DNA of 64,000 nucleotides. Origin: Labilibaculum sp. K2S (GTDB lineage: Bacteria > Bacteroidota > Bacteroidia > Bacteroidales > Marinifilaceae). The stretch lies in NCBI RefSeq assembly GCF_030372765.1, contig NZ_JAUCMW010000002.1, positions 494,694 to 558,693 of the forward strand, given 5' to 3'. The position numbers and the translations under genes were made by a program. How positions within the stretch are numbered: position 1 is the stretch's first letter; every line of letters begins with the position of its first letter. The notes beneath the pieces are model-generated. The model saw nothing but the letters and a program-made list of their open reading frames with translations, did not search any database and was not told the origin of the DNA. Positions 35,481 through 43,733 of the stretch are shown in pieces.

Positions 35481-35558
35481 CTATTTGCGAACAGCACTCC
35501 TTTAAATTACACAAGAACAATTCGCATGTTAACTATTCATAAATTGCGTCCTTATGAA

Positions 35559-36785
35559 TTAATCCATCAAATTAGAATAATCCTGATATAAAAAGTTATT
35601 ATAGGGGAAACGTGCCGAGTGTATTTCCTTTACGGCATTGTAAACCACCTCGCGAAACTCCTCAACATTTTGCTTATGTATTGCAGAAATAAACAAACAA
35701 GGGGTATCTCCCTTCGCAATCCACATTTGTTTTAATTCCTCTAAACTATAGTTCTCTCTTGTTTTTGGCAAAAGATCATCCTCATCTTTTTTCACGTAAC
35801 TAAAAGCATCAATCTTATTGAAAACTAAGAATGTTGGCTTTTCACGCTTATCAATTTCAAGCATTGTTTCATTTACAACCTTTATTTGATCTTCAAAATT
35901 AGGGTGAGAAATATCAACCACATGCAAAATTATATCAGCCTCGCGCACCTCATCCAATGTTGATTTAAATGATTCGACTAAATTATGAGGCAATTTTCGA
36001 ATGAATCCAACAGTATCGGCTAATAGAAATGGTACATTTTGAATAACCACTTTGCGAACAGTAGTATCTAATGTTGCAAAAAGCTTATTCTCAGCAAACA
36101 CTTCAGATTTACTAATCATGTTCATTAAAGTTGATTTACCAACATTGGTATATCCAACCAGAGCAACACGAACCATTTTTCCACGGTTTTTACGCTGGGT
36201 TGCTTTTTGCTTATCAATCTTAAGCAAATCCTCTTTAAGCTTGGATATTTTATCAAGAATTATTCTTCTGTCGGTCTCGATCTGACTTTCTCCCGGACCA
36301 CGCATACCAATACCACCACGCTGACGTTCAAGGTGAGTCCACATTCTTGTTAATCTAGGAAGAAGATATTGATATTGAGCCAACTCAACCTGGGTTTTTG
36401 CATTAGCCGTTTGAGCACGACTGGCAAATATGTCCAAAATTAAATTTGTTCGATCCAAAATCTTGACCTGCAATGCCCGCTCAATATTTCTAAGCTGCGA
36501 TGGTGACAGTTCATCATCGAAAATCACCAATTTAATATCATCATTCCTTTCCAGGTAATCAAGAATCTCCTCGAGCTTTCCAGTCCCAACAAACGTTTTT
36601 GGATGAGGATAGTCCATCTTCTGAGTGAAACGCTTAACCGTTTCTGCTCCAGCAGTTAAAGCAAGAAAGTCCAGTTCGTCAAGATACTCCTGAACTAAGC
36701 TTTCAGTCATGTTTTTTGATTTATCGATAACACCAATCAAAATTGCTTTTTCTACTTCTCTATCTAATATTAGGTTCTCTCCCAT
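35559..36785 (-). CDS. hflX: Ribosome-associated GTPase HflX
   Basis: HflX splits stalled or stressed ribosomes. 408 residues: N-terminal HflX domain with the K-T-x-V-G-T-G-K-L-E-E-I (about 63-73) and R-G-G-I-G-M-R-G-P-G-E-S motif near residues 155-167, then a G domain: G1 G-Y-T-N-V-G-K-S-T near 208, G2 T-L-D-T-T, G3 D-T-V-G-F near 255 and G4 N-K-I-D near 325. Start is the first ATG of the frame. Standard length; no hfq or hflKC neighbours. Confidence 0.96.
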   Translation of the reverse strand: MGENLILDREVEKAILIGVIDKSKNMTESLVQEYLDELDFLALTAGAETVKRFTQKMDYPHPKTFVGTGKLEEILDYLERNDDIKLVIFDDELSPSQLRNIERALQVKILDRTNLILDIFASRAQTANAKTQVELAQYQYLLPRLTRMWTHLERQRGGIGMRGPGESQIETDRRIILDKISKLKEDLLKIDKQKATQRKNRGKMVRVALVGYTNVGKSTLMNMISKSEVFAENKLFATLDTTVRKVVIQNVPFLLADTVGFIRKLPHNLVESFKSTLDEVREADIILHVVDISHPNFEDQIKVVNETMLEIDKREKPTFLVFNKIDAFSYVKKDEDDLLPKTRENYSLEELKQMWIAKGDTPCLFISAIHKQNVEEFREVVYNAVKEIHSARFPYNNFLYQDYSNLMD

Positions 36786-36950
36786 TTAATCAATTTGCAA
36801 AAAAACAAAGGCTTAGTTGCCTTTATCAATAATATTTCCTTTTAGAGATAGATGTAAGAAGACTACCTTAAAACAAATACCAATAACAAAGTACGTAAAT
36901 TATCGGGCAAAAATAAACAATATTCAAGAAAGCAACAGTGCTTAAGTCAT

Positions 36951-36981
36951 AAAAAAAAGGCTCTGAAAAATCAGAGCCTTT
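36951..36981 (-). terminator. Intrinsic terminator of the tonB-like gene
   Basis: On the minus strand AAAGGCTCTGA pairs with TCAGAGCCTTT and is followed by eight T. Confidence 0.92.
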
Positions 36982-37008
36982 ACTATCTAAAAAAAATATA
37001 GATTTATT

Positions 37009-37692
37009 TTATTGTAATTGGAAGTTAATAGGTACAGTATAAGATACTTTCACAGCTTTACCCCGTTGCTTACCAGGCTTCCATTTAGGCATTTCACCAA
37101 TTACGCGCACAGCTTCCTTATCCAAAGATGGATCTACTCCACGTACTACACGAATTTGCTCGACCGCTCCAACTTTGTTCACAACGAAAGTTACAAAAAC
37201 ACGACCAGTAATACCATTTTCCTGTGCTATCACAGGATATTTAACCGATTTTGCAATCCATTTTTGTAATTCTAAAGCTCCTCCTGGAAATTCAGGCATA
37301 TCTTCTACAATTACAAAAACTTGTGCTTCATCTTCTTCTTCCTCTTCCGCTACAACCTGAATTTCAACTTCAGCATCCATGTCAGCGTCCGAATCTTCAA
37401 TCTCTAGTTCATCCTCAATCTCTTCTTCGTTGTCTACGATGTTCAAAACATCAGCAACTTTAGGAGCTGGTGGTGGTGGTGGTGGTGGCTTAATTGGTTC
37501 TTGTCTAGTAACAGGAATCATTTCTTCCTCTGCCTCCATTTCTTGTTGATCTTGCAGGCCAGTAGCTTCGCTAGAATCTACACTCCATTCAAATGCAAGA
37601 AGCACAAAGGCAAGAGTAAGAGCCAGACCAATCTCAAGAAAAAGACCTCTCTTATTTTCAAGATCTGCTTTTGGTGACTTCTTAACTTCCAT
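37009..37692 (-). CDS. Energy transducer TonB-family protein
   Basis: 227 residues. A cytoplasmic Lys-rich tip and one membrane span (about residues 17-35), then a Glu-rich segment, a seven-proline run (about 69-75), a long acidic linker and a C-terminal TonB domain (about 130-227) with F-P-G-G near 135, G-x-V-F-V-x-F-V-V near 163-172 and the final W-K-P-G-K-Q-R-G-K-A-V-K-V-x-Y-x-V-P-I-x-F. TonB links inner-membrane proton force to outer-membrane SusC-like transporters. exbB/exbD are not adjacent, so this is a stand-alone copy. Confidence 0.92.
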   Translation of the reverse strand: MEVKKSPKADLENKRGLFLEIGLALTLAFVLLAFEWSVDSSEATGLQDQQEMEAEEEMIPVTRQEPIKPPPPPPPAPKVADVLNIVDNEEEIEDELEIEDSDADMDAEVEIQVVAEEEEEDEAQVFVIVEDMPEFPGGALELQKWIAKSVKYPVIAQENGITGRVFVTFVVNKVGAVEQIRVVRGVDPSLDKEAVRVIGEMPKWKPGKQRGKAVKVSYTVPINFQLQ

Positions 37693-37988
37693 AATCTTCT
37701 TTTAATTTTCTTTTAATTTCAGCGCTTAAAACTAAGTAATTCAATTTTATAATCAAAATCCTTTTCGATTAGAAAATTAATTCGAGGCATAAAGATATAA
37801 AAATTAAAAGCAAACTTATTTTCCTAAGCAATAAATTTGATTCTCAGCTCGTAAACGATTGAAAATTCACATTTAAGATAGGAAGTTTGCAGTAATTTAA
37901 AATAGGATAAAACCTCTGTGTATAAATGAACTATAAATTTAGTCGATTTTTTCTTTATAGACAATCTAAATTATAAATTACACAAATG

Positions 37989-38106
37989 AAGAGTGGAGAA
38001 TCTATTGAGTTCGTACTCATCCTACCTAATACACACACTATACATTGCTACCAATCAATTGTCTATTGACAAACAATTTTCGAACTAAAATAGATTCTTC
38101 ACTCTT
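37989..38106. repeat. ~25-bp inverted repeat around 67 bases (MITE-like or hairpin)
   Basis: AAGAGTGGAGAATCTATT followed by GAGTTCG (37989-38013) is matched, with about two changes and one extra base, by the reverse complement of 38081-38106. Flanking words ATAGACAAT and ATTGTCTAT extend the symmetry. No ORF lies inside. Confidence 0.6.
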
Positions 38107-38169
38107 TAATTATCTTTACGTAAAAATTAAAAAAAAGTTTTAATTTCAAAAAAATCATCCAACTTATAT

Positions 38170-38199
38170 TTTGAGATGTGTAATTTTCATCTATATTTG
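38170..38199 (+). promoter_or_regulatory. Promoter of tRNA-Ala
   Basis: TTTG (38170-38173), 18 bases, then TATATTTG (38192-38199) fits the Bacteroidota consensus; the tRNA starts 50 bases further on. Confidence 0.75.
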
Positions 38200-38249
38200 C
38201 ACTCCGATTGAGGGTATCAAGTTTTTTCCTTACTCCTCATATATATGAT

Positions 38250-38323
38250 GGGGGATTAGCTCAGTTGGCTAGAGCGTTTGACTGGCAGTCAAAAGGTCAC
38301 CGGTTCGATTCCGGTATTCTCCA
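38250..38323 (+). tRNA. tRNA-Ala (anticodon GGC)
   Basis: A 74-nt cloverleaf: acceptor GGGGGAT/ATTCTCC, D arm GCTC..GAGC, anticodon stem TTTGA/TCAAA with loop CTGGCAG (anticodon GGC), and T arm ACCGG-TTCGATT-CCGGT. The G3-U70 wobble that identifies alanine tRNAs is present. No CCA encoded. Confidence 0.93.
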
Positions 38324-38334
38324 CTTTGAAAATT

Positions 38335-38372
38335 AGGCGTTTAGGGGCTTCCACCCTTGGCGCTTTTTTTTT
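38335..38372 (+). terminator. Terminator after tRNA-Ala
   Basis: An interrupted stem (GCG...AGGG / CCCT...CGC) is followed by a run of nine T. Confidence 0.75.
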
Positions 38373-38373
38373 G

Positions 38374-39112
38374 GTTCGCAAACAGATTCCCAAACATCCC
38401 AGTTCTAATTTATAGATGATCTATTAATAAATAGTACTCAAGAAGTCTCGAATACATCTGAAAATAGCTCATTCCATCTAAAAAAGTTTTAAGTATACCT
38501 TAAACTTTGCATTGATATTGGATTAAATTATCCTTACAGTTTCTCCCCATATCTCAGGATTCTATTTTTCCGTGTAAACCATTAAACAAACAGCACTAAT
38601 CACTATCATACAGATACTTACAATTCGAGTAACAAATTCACAAAAGTAACCATCCATCAACTATTTTTTTTCAAATAAGGTTTGGTTTACAACACCTTAT
38701 TATTCTATCAGATAACGCTTCATTTCATATTCCTCTATAAACACAAATTGTTACGATGAGCCATCTTCCTTAATATTAAGTAATCCCATAAAGTGTCTGT
38801 AACCGCAATCTCAAGTGCGGTCTCCAAAATGTTAGTACGGAATTAAATTGATTGTCCTCACAAATAGTCTTATCAGTGCAGATCTTCAGGGGTTAACAAT
38901 AGTACCATAAACTGTTTAACCTTAATTAACATCTTTTAGCACTTTCAATTCAAATAGTTTTCATAAGTTTGTACCATCCTTTCCGAGAGGATTAGGTTTT
39001 CATAGATTAAAATGGGTTAGATTAAAGTCCGGGGTGGTTCCCGGACTTTTCATTTTATATGAATTGCTAAAAAACAAAAAAACGGCTATTCCAACAACCG
39101 GCTCTTACTTAG
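38374..39112. other. Gene-free 0.74 kb between tRNA-Ala and the envelope operon
   Basis: No ORF longer than about 20 codons is convincing on either strand. A hairpin ACCGCA..TGCGGT lies near 38800-38822, and a possible small RNA with its own promoter-like box and terminator occupies 38964-39052. The remainder shows no recognisable feature. Confidence 0.7.
38976..39052 (+). ncRNA. Candidate small RNA with terminator
   Basis: TAAGTTTG at 38964-38971 matches the TAnnTTTG -7 element. Starting about five bases later, a ~75-nt RNA would contain a hairpin ATCCT-TTCCGAG-AGGAT (near 38976-38992) and end in the terminator stem AAGTCCGGG / CCCGGACTT with T4 (39025-39050). No ORF inside. The -33 element is not evident, so the claim is tentative. 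Confidence 0.4.
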
Positions 39113-39913
39113 CTATAATCTGATACCTACGAAAGGTTTTGCAGGCAAAGCTCGGTATATGGCTTTGGCATCCGATTCTGAAATCACTAGGCGAATTACG
39201 GGATAATATTCAGGCACTTTAAACCTAATGGTCTCCTTTAAATTTTTAAAACTATTCATATTCTCCTTAAACCAAAACTTTTGTCCGATCCACCAATCCG
39301 ATTGGGAATATTGATCGCTACCCTCAATTTTCAGAATAATTTCCTTATCCAGCTTCAGCATCCAATGTACGACTTCAGTTTTTAGCGGTTCCATTTTTAC
39401 ACTTGAGGCTTGAGCTTCGGTTGTATCTTTGGGTGCTTTTTTCACGACAATTGGAGCCTTGTTAATTGTAGACAAATAGCTCTTTACCTGTGATTGCGTA
39501 CCAAACAAATGCTGATAGGTTGCCGGCTTTAACTGATAAAGGAATTGATCAACTTCAAAATCAGTAATTTTTGTTGATTTTATAACAACTCCTTTCAGTT
39601 CCAACTGAAGAATACTGTCTTTCAGATTTATGGACAGATTAATTGAATCGGCTTTCGACATTTGGAAACGAGTTTCCAGAAATACTTTTTTCTTAAACAA
39701 ATCTACAAGCACCGAATCCATGTGCCTTTCGTTTATCGGCAACAATGCTGCATCAACTTGCTGGTCAAACATTTTCATTTTTTGCCTCACAGCAAAAACT
39801 GAAAAAACACCGTATTGCACAACAATTCCAATAATAACAACCAGAATACTGTAAATGATATAATTCCTGAATAAATGAAAACTTCTGGAATTGTAATTTT
39901 TTTGCTTACTCAT
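39113..39913 (-). CDS. Membrane-anchored protein of unknown function in an L,D-transpeptidase operon
   Basis: 266 residues from ATG 39913, which is one base after the TAA of the upstream transpeptidase gene; a longer version starting at 39940 would overlap that gene. One N-terminal membrane span (I-I-Y-S-I-L-V-V-I-I-G-I-V-V, about residues 19-36), then a predicted periplasmic, mixed alpha/beta domain of about 220 residues with a Pro/Thr/Lys linker near the middle. No family recognised. As last gene of the four-gene operon it probably works with the wall enzymes, perhaps as a partner or regulator. Confidence 0.7.
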   Translation of the reverse strand: MSKQKNYNSRSFHLFRNYIIYSILVVIIGIVVQYGVFSVFAVRQKMKMFDQQVDAALLPINERHMDSVLVDLFKKKVFLETRFQMSKADSINLSINLKDSILQLELKGVVIKSTKITDFEVDQFLYQLKPATYQHLFGTQSQVKSYLSTINKAPIVVKKAPKDTTEAQASSVKMEPLKTEVVHWMLKLDKEIILKIEGSDQYSQSDWWIGQKFWFKENMNSFKNLKETIRFKVPEYYPVIRLVISESDAKAIYRALPAKPFVGIRL

Positions 39914-39914
39914 A

Positions 39915-40631
39915 TTAGTAGATAAAAACCTTTGCCCCAATTGGCAAAGACTGATAAACAGTTTTTAAATCATCATCGTTCATTCGAATACATCCATGAG
40001 TAACAGGTTGCCCTAAAAACCGTTTATAAAGTGTACCATGAATCAAATATCCTTTACCCAGACTAAGGGCATAGTCGCCCAAAACACCATACTCAAAACG
40101 AGATGATGAATTGGCGCCCGGAATTGGCAACCCCTCCTCAACAAATGCCCAATCGGGTTTTCTCCAAACGGGTGAAGTAATTTTTCCTTGAATGGAGAAT
40201 ACTCCTTTGGGAGTTTGAAAGACCCAGTTCTTATTATCATCTGCCTCAAGTTTTATATAGCTACCTGTAGAGCATAAACCTTCCCGAACAAGAGCTTTAT
40301 TCCGATAAAGAGAAAAAGTATTATCGGAAGTATTTACAATCAAATAAGTACCTCCAGGAGTTAATCGATCCATCTTTTTTTGTATCCGAGCAATTCCTGC
40401 CTGTAATTCCTTCTCGAATTTGCTGTTATTCTCACTTTCCTGAATTGCACTTAGAGTCTTCTCAAAAATGAAAGGCCTGTTTTCCAAATAGGGTATTCCA
40501 ACTAAAAAAAACAGAATAATAAACCAAAGGAAAATCGGCATTAGCAACCAAAAAATAAACTTAATCAGCTTACCTTTTTTACCAATACATGTATTCAACT
40601 CTCCTTTAAAATTGCTTTCATCATTTATCAT
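39915..40631 (-). CDS. L,D-transpeptidase (YkuD domain), membrane anchored
   Basis: 238 residues with one strong N-terminal span (about 23-45) and a periplasmic YkuD domain. The catalytic motif is H-G-T-L...(x13)...T-H-G-C-I-R-M-N-D-D-D near residues 198-222, with the nucleophilic Cys in H-G-C-I-R. L,D-transpeptidases make 3-3 cross-links between DAP residues or attach proteins to peptidoglycan. The gene starts 9 bases after the preceding transpeptidase stop, in one operon. Confidence 0.92.
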   Translation of the reverse strand: MINDESNFKGELNTCIGKKGKLIKFIFWLLMPIFLWFIILFFLVGIPYLENRPFIFEKTLSAIQESENNSKFEKELQAGIARIQKKMDRLTPGGTYLIVNTSDNTFSLYRNKALVREGLCSTGSYIKLEADDNKNWVFQTPKGVFSIQGKITSPVWRKPDWAFVEEGLPIPGANSSSRFEYGVLGDYALSLGKGYLIHGTLYKRFLGQPVTHGCIRMNDDDLKTVYQSLPIGAKVFIY

Positions 40632-40640
40632 GATTCTTCA

Positions 40641-41759
40641 TTATTTTTTTTCGTAAATCTCGCTTAAAGGCTTTAACGACCCAACAATAATTACTGATGT
40701 TCCAGTATCTGCAAGACGAAACAGAACATCCATATCTTCATTATGCAAGGCAATACAACCGTCGGTCCAATCAATTCCTTTTCCCCCAAGACCATGAATT
40801 TCAATTAAATTCCCGATGTGAGTTCGAAAAGACAGAGCACCCTTTTTCTTTTCAGCATCAAATCGTTGTTTATCTTCCTCATTTGGATAGTTAATTAAAA
40901 GTGCCCTATAAAATTTTGTATGTGATCCTTCTTTCTTTTGAGTAAGCCTGTAAATTCCTTCCGGAGTAGCTTTATCTCCTTTGTGGCGTTTATCTCCCAT
41001 CCAATTCACACCTAGCTCTGCCTTAAAACTTATAAGGAGTTTTCCATTCTGATAAACAAACAACTGATGAGCCATCTTATCCACCAAAATAGTTTTACAT
41101 CCACTCTTCGATAAGCGTATTGCCTCATCTCCCATTTTTTCCCAATGCAGATAATGTGAGAACCATGCTTTCAGAATCTGTTCTGCCTTATCATTGGAAG
41201 AATTTAGCAAACCGGCAGCTTCTTTATAACTTACAAATGCTTCATTGTACCGTTCACTATCGTAAGCAATTTTTGCTTCGCTAAGTTTCATCACACCTAA
41301 ATTGTGTGCTTTACTTACAGTCTTAGATAAAGGTATCTGCTTATAAATACGATTGTAAAGCAATATCTTTTCCTCCAGGTCCTCAATGCCACGTTTGGCA
41401 ATAACATTCGTATTTTTAATCTGTTGCAGAGAATTCTGTTCTGCCTGGATCGCTTTTTCTATCGTTAAATTAACGAAGCTCAATACCAACTTATAGTCTC
41501 TTCTTAGGAAAAATCGCTCATTCTGAGCAGACCAAGAGTTCATGGCTGAATCGTAAAACTGTTTTGCCTCTTTATACAAAGGTTTTGCGTACTCCTCGGC
41601 GCCCGCTTTTTGAGCTGAATTAAGTGCCTCTCTGGCAAGTTTCAATTCATTTTGAGGAGACTCTTGCTTCAAAAAAATAAATGCTGTGCCTAAAACAAAT
41701 AATAAGCCAATTATCGCAGCAACAAACCGAACAAAAAGCCTGCTCTTTCCTTCCCCCAT
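40641..41759 (-). CDS. L,D-transpeptidase with long helical N-terminal region
   Basis: 372 residues: a membrane span (about residues 11-29), about 190 residues of charged helical, TPR/coiled-coil-like sequence, then a C-terminal YkuD domain with I-H-G-L-G-G-K-G-I-D-W-T-D-G-C-I-A-L-H-N-E-D near 330-351. His and Cys of the active site are present. It differs from its neighbour in the family (W-T-D-G-C version, Erfk/YcbB-like border) and probably has a different substrate. The lipoprotein gene lies 76 bases upstream. Confidence 0.9.
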   Translation of the reverse strand: MGEGKSRLFVRFVAAIIGLLFVLGTAFIFLKQESPQNELKLAREALNSAQKAGAEEYAKPLYKEAKQFYDSAMNSWSAQNERFFLRRDYKLVLSFVNLTIEKAIQAEQNSLQQIKNTNVIAKRGIEDLEEKILLYNRIYKQIPLSKTVSKAHNLGVMKLSEAKIAYDSERYNEAFVSYKEAAGLLNSSNDKAEQILKAWFSHYLHWEKMGDEAIRLSKSGCKTILVDKMAHQLFVYQNGKLLISFKAELGVNWMGDKRHKGDKATPEGIYRLTQKKEGSHTKFYRALLINYPNEEDKQRFDAEKKKGALSFRTHIGNLIEIHGLGGKGIDWTDGCIALHNEDMDVLFRLADTGTSVIIVGSLKPLSEIYEKK

Positions 41760-41835
41760 ACTCTAAGCATTTATAAAAAATCCCCGAAGAAGACTCTTCA
41801 GGGAAATAATATTTGATTACAAATTATACCTAATA

Positions 41836-42435
41836 CTATTTTCTTTTATTCTTGGCGTATTTAGCAATCACATCGTTTAATTCAGTATTAATTGCCAATG
41901 CTTTTTCTTTTGCAGCTTTAACTTTATCCAAGGCTGCAATAAGTTGATCTTGTGCAACAAGACCAGCAACGTCGATTAAAGAAGCTTCAATTAAGCTGAT
42001 ATCACCTTTGATTGCTTCCAATGCAGCTACACCTTCTTTTCCTTTTGGTGCCTGAGTTGTTAATTCTTTGTTTTGCATTACAATTGAATCAACTTCTGTC
42101 TGAAGGCTTTCAATCTCTAATTTCACTTCTTCTTTTCGAGCTTCAGCTTTAGCTTTAACATCAACAGCCATTGTATTTACAACAACTAACTGAGCTTTAA
42201 TCTGATCGAAATTTTTAAAAAAATTTGCGTTTTGAACTTCAACATTCTCGTTCACCGATCTCATTGAATCCTGAAGTGCCGCAAAATCTTCTGAAACGTA
42301 AACATTAGCTCCTACGGATTTAGCAACTTCGATTGCAGCATTTGCGCCATCTATTTCTTCTTGTGGTACTTTTCCACAGCTACTAAATAATACAGTAATA
42401 CCTACTGCCAATACGAACAACAACTTTTTTTTCAT
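41836..42435 (-). CDS. Alpha-helical lipoprotein, DUF4398-like
   Basis: 199 residues. Lipoprotein signal with lipobox L-F-S-S-C, lipidated Cys20. The rest is helical and alanine/glutamate-rich, with the pattern A-A-I-E-V-A-K-S-V-G-A-N-V-Y-V near 32-46 that recalls DUF4398 proteins, followed by a long coiled coil. Probably anchored in the outer or inner membrane and spanning the periplasm near peptidoglycan. First gene of the four-gene operon with two transpeptidases; divergent from the ECF sigma gene. Confidence 0.75.
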   Translation of the reverse strand: MKKKLLFVLAVGITVLFSSCGKVPQEEIDGANAAIEVAKSVGANVYVSEDFAALQDSMRSVNENVEVQNANFFKNFDQIKAQLVVVNTMAVDVKAKAEARKEEVKLEIESLQTEVDSIVMQNKELTTQAPKGKEGVAALEAIKGDISLIEASLIDVAGLVAQDQLIAALDKVKAAKEKALAINTELNDVIAKYAKNKRK

Positions 42436-42620
42436 CTTTAAATTAGTAAAGTTTATTTTTCTTGTTTTTATTTCAATTTCAATGACTATTTTCGTTTGAG
42501 TAATTTAAATCACGATTGAAATTTCCATTTAGACGAAAGATTTTAATGAAGTAACGCTAAAGAATAAAAAAATATTGAAAAAAATACAAGCCAACCAAAA
42601 CAAACTCTCAACACTCTGAT

Positions 42621-43190
42621 ATGCAGAGAGAAAACCACAGCAAGACCAGCGACGAAGAACTTATTCGTATGATCATTCATGAGAATAAAACAAGCCTTTT
42701 TGAACTCCTGTATCTTCGGTACTTCAATAAAGTAATGGACAAATGCTACAGTTTCATTAAAGACAAACAACAGGCTGAAGATTTCGCCAACGATATTTTG
42801 TCCAAAGCCTACGAAAAACTGGCTGGCTTTAAAGGAAATTCGTCCTTTTCATCATGGCTGTACTCCATTACCTATAATTACTCTATCGATTATCTGAGAT
42901 TACAAAAAAAACTGCATTACCCAAACTGGAACAAACGAAATGAAATACCTGATATTATCGACGAATCTGAAGCAGACCTGGAAGATTTCAACTACGAAAA
43001 TCTGTTGGCAATTTTGGAAATGATTCATCCTGAAGAAAAGGCCTTGCTGTTAATGAAATATCAGGACAACCTTTCCGGAAAACTAATCGGCCAAACTCTG
43101 AGAATAACCGAAGATGCGGTGAAAATGAGACTTAAACGAGCAAGAACAAGAGTTATCTATCTTTATAAAAAAACATATCCTAAAGAATAG
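42621..43190 (+). CDS. ECF-type RNA polymerase sigma-70 factor
   Basis: 189 residues. Region 2 (about residues 25-90: F-E-L-L-Y-L-R-Y-F-N-K-V, A-E-D-F-A-N-D-I-L-S-K-A, F-S-S-W-L-Y-S-I) and region 4 (about 125-180, D-A-V-K-M-R-L-K-R-A-R) are recognised; region 3 is missing, as in ECF sigmas. No anti-sigma gene follows; the next gene is a small PepSY-like protein. It is divergent from the lipoprotein/L,D-transpeptidase operon 185 bases away and may control it, which is inference. Confidence 0.9.
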   Translation: MQRENHSKTSDEELIRMIIHENKTSLFELLYLRYFNKVMDKCYSFIKDKQQAEDFANDILSKAYEKLAGFKGNSSFSSWLYSITYNYSIDYLRLQKKLHYPNWNKRNEIPDIIDESEADLEDFNYENLLAILEMIHPEEKALLLMKYQDNLSGKLIGQTLRITEDAVKMRLKRARTRVIYLYKKTYPKE

Positions 43191-43255
43191 AAAATTCCGT
43201 TACTATTTTGGCAGTTCCCGTCAAAATGAGACAATTAAATTAACAGTTAAAAATA

Positions 43256-43663
43256 ATGGATTTTAAAAACTTATTCCGCAAAATATTTAACGATTCGCAG
43301 GAATCATTAACCCCGCAGGCTATAATAAACACCTTCAACAATCAATTCGATTCACCATTAAATACCGAATGGCATAAAACAGATCAATTTTACGAGGCTA
43401 TTTTTTACAAAAACGAATTGGAACATATTGCCGTTTATCGTGCAAACGGAACGTATGTATGTCTAAAAATCAATCTTCAGTTGGAATCGATCCCTGATAC
43501 TATTTATCAGGCAATTAAATCACACGGCGAGGTTATGAATGCAATTAAAATTAATTATACGGACCTGCAAAATTTTGAACTTATTGTTCGTGATCAAAAC
43601 CTTATCCGCTACTCTTTACTACTGAATGCTCATGGAGAAATTCTGGATAAAAAAATTGTTTAG
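43256..43663 (+). CDS. Small PepSY-like domain protein
   Basis: 135 residues without signal peptide or membrane span. The pattern T-E-W-H-K-T-D-Q-F-Y-E-A-I-F-Y, then A-V-Y-R-A-N-G-T-Y and I-P-D-T-I-Y-Q-A-I, resembles the PepSY-like (DUF2874) fold common in Bacteroidota. A cytoplasmic location is unusual because most relatives are exported. It follows the ECF sigma gene by 65 bases and may be co-transcribed; whether it regulates the sigma is unknown. Confidence 0.65.
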   Translation: MDFKNLFRKIFNDSQESLTPQAIINTFNNQFDSPLNTEWHKTDQFYEAIFYKNELEHIAVYRANGTYVCLKINLQLESIPDTIYQAIKSHGEVMNAIKINYTDLQNFELIVRDQNLIRYSLLLNAHGEILDKKIV

Positions 43664-43733
43664 CCCTAAAATTTAACTTAGTATTTATCGCACTCAGCAA
43701 GAATAGTTTCCAATACAATTGTTTGTTTTCTTG

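Larger units (their letters stand above)
37693..38249. other. Intergenic region between tonB-like gene and tRNA-Ala
   Basis: 557 bases with no credible gene. It holds the tonB-like upstream region, a long inverted repeat (37989-38106) and the tRNA-Ala promoter (38170-38199). Confidence 0.7.

Noticed and set aside
38374..39052. tmRNA, 6S RNA or SRP RNA in the gene-free region
   Set aside because: No tRNA-like ends, no 6S bubble and no SRP Alu motif were recognised; only a short hairpin-plus-terminator candidate remains.
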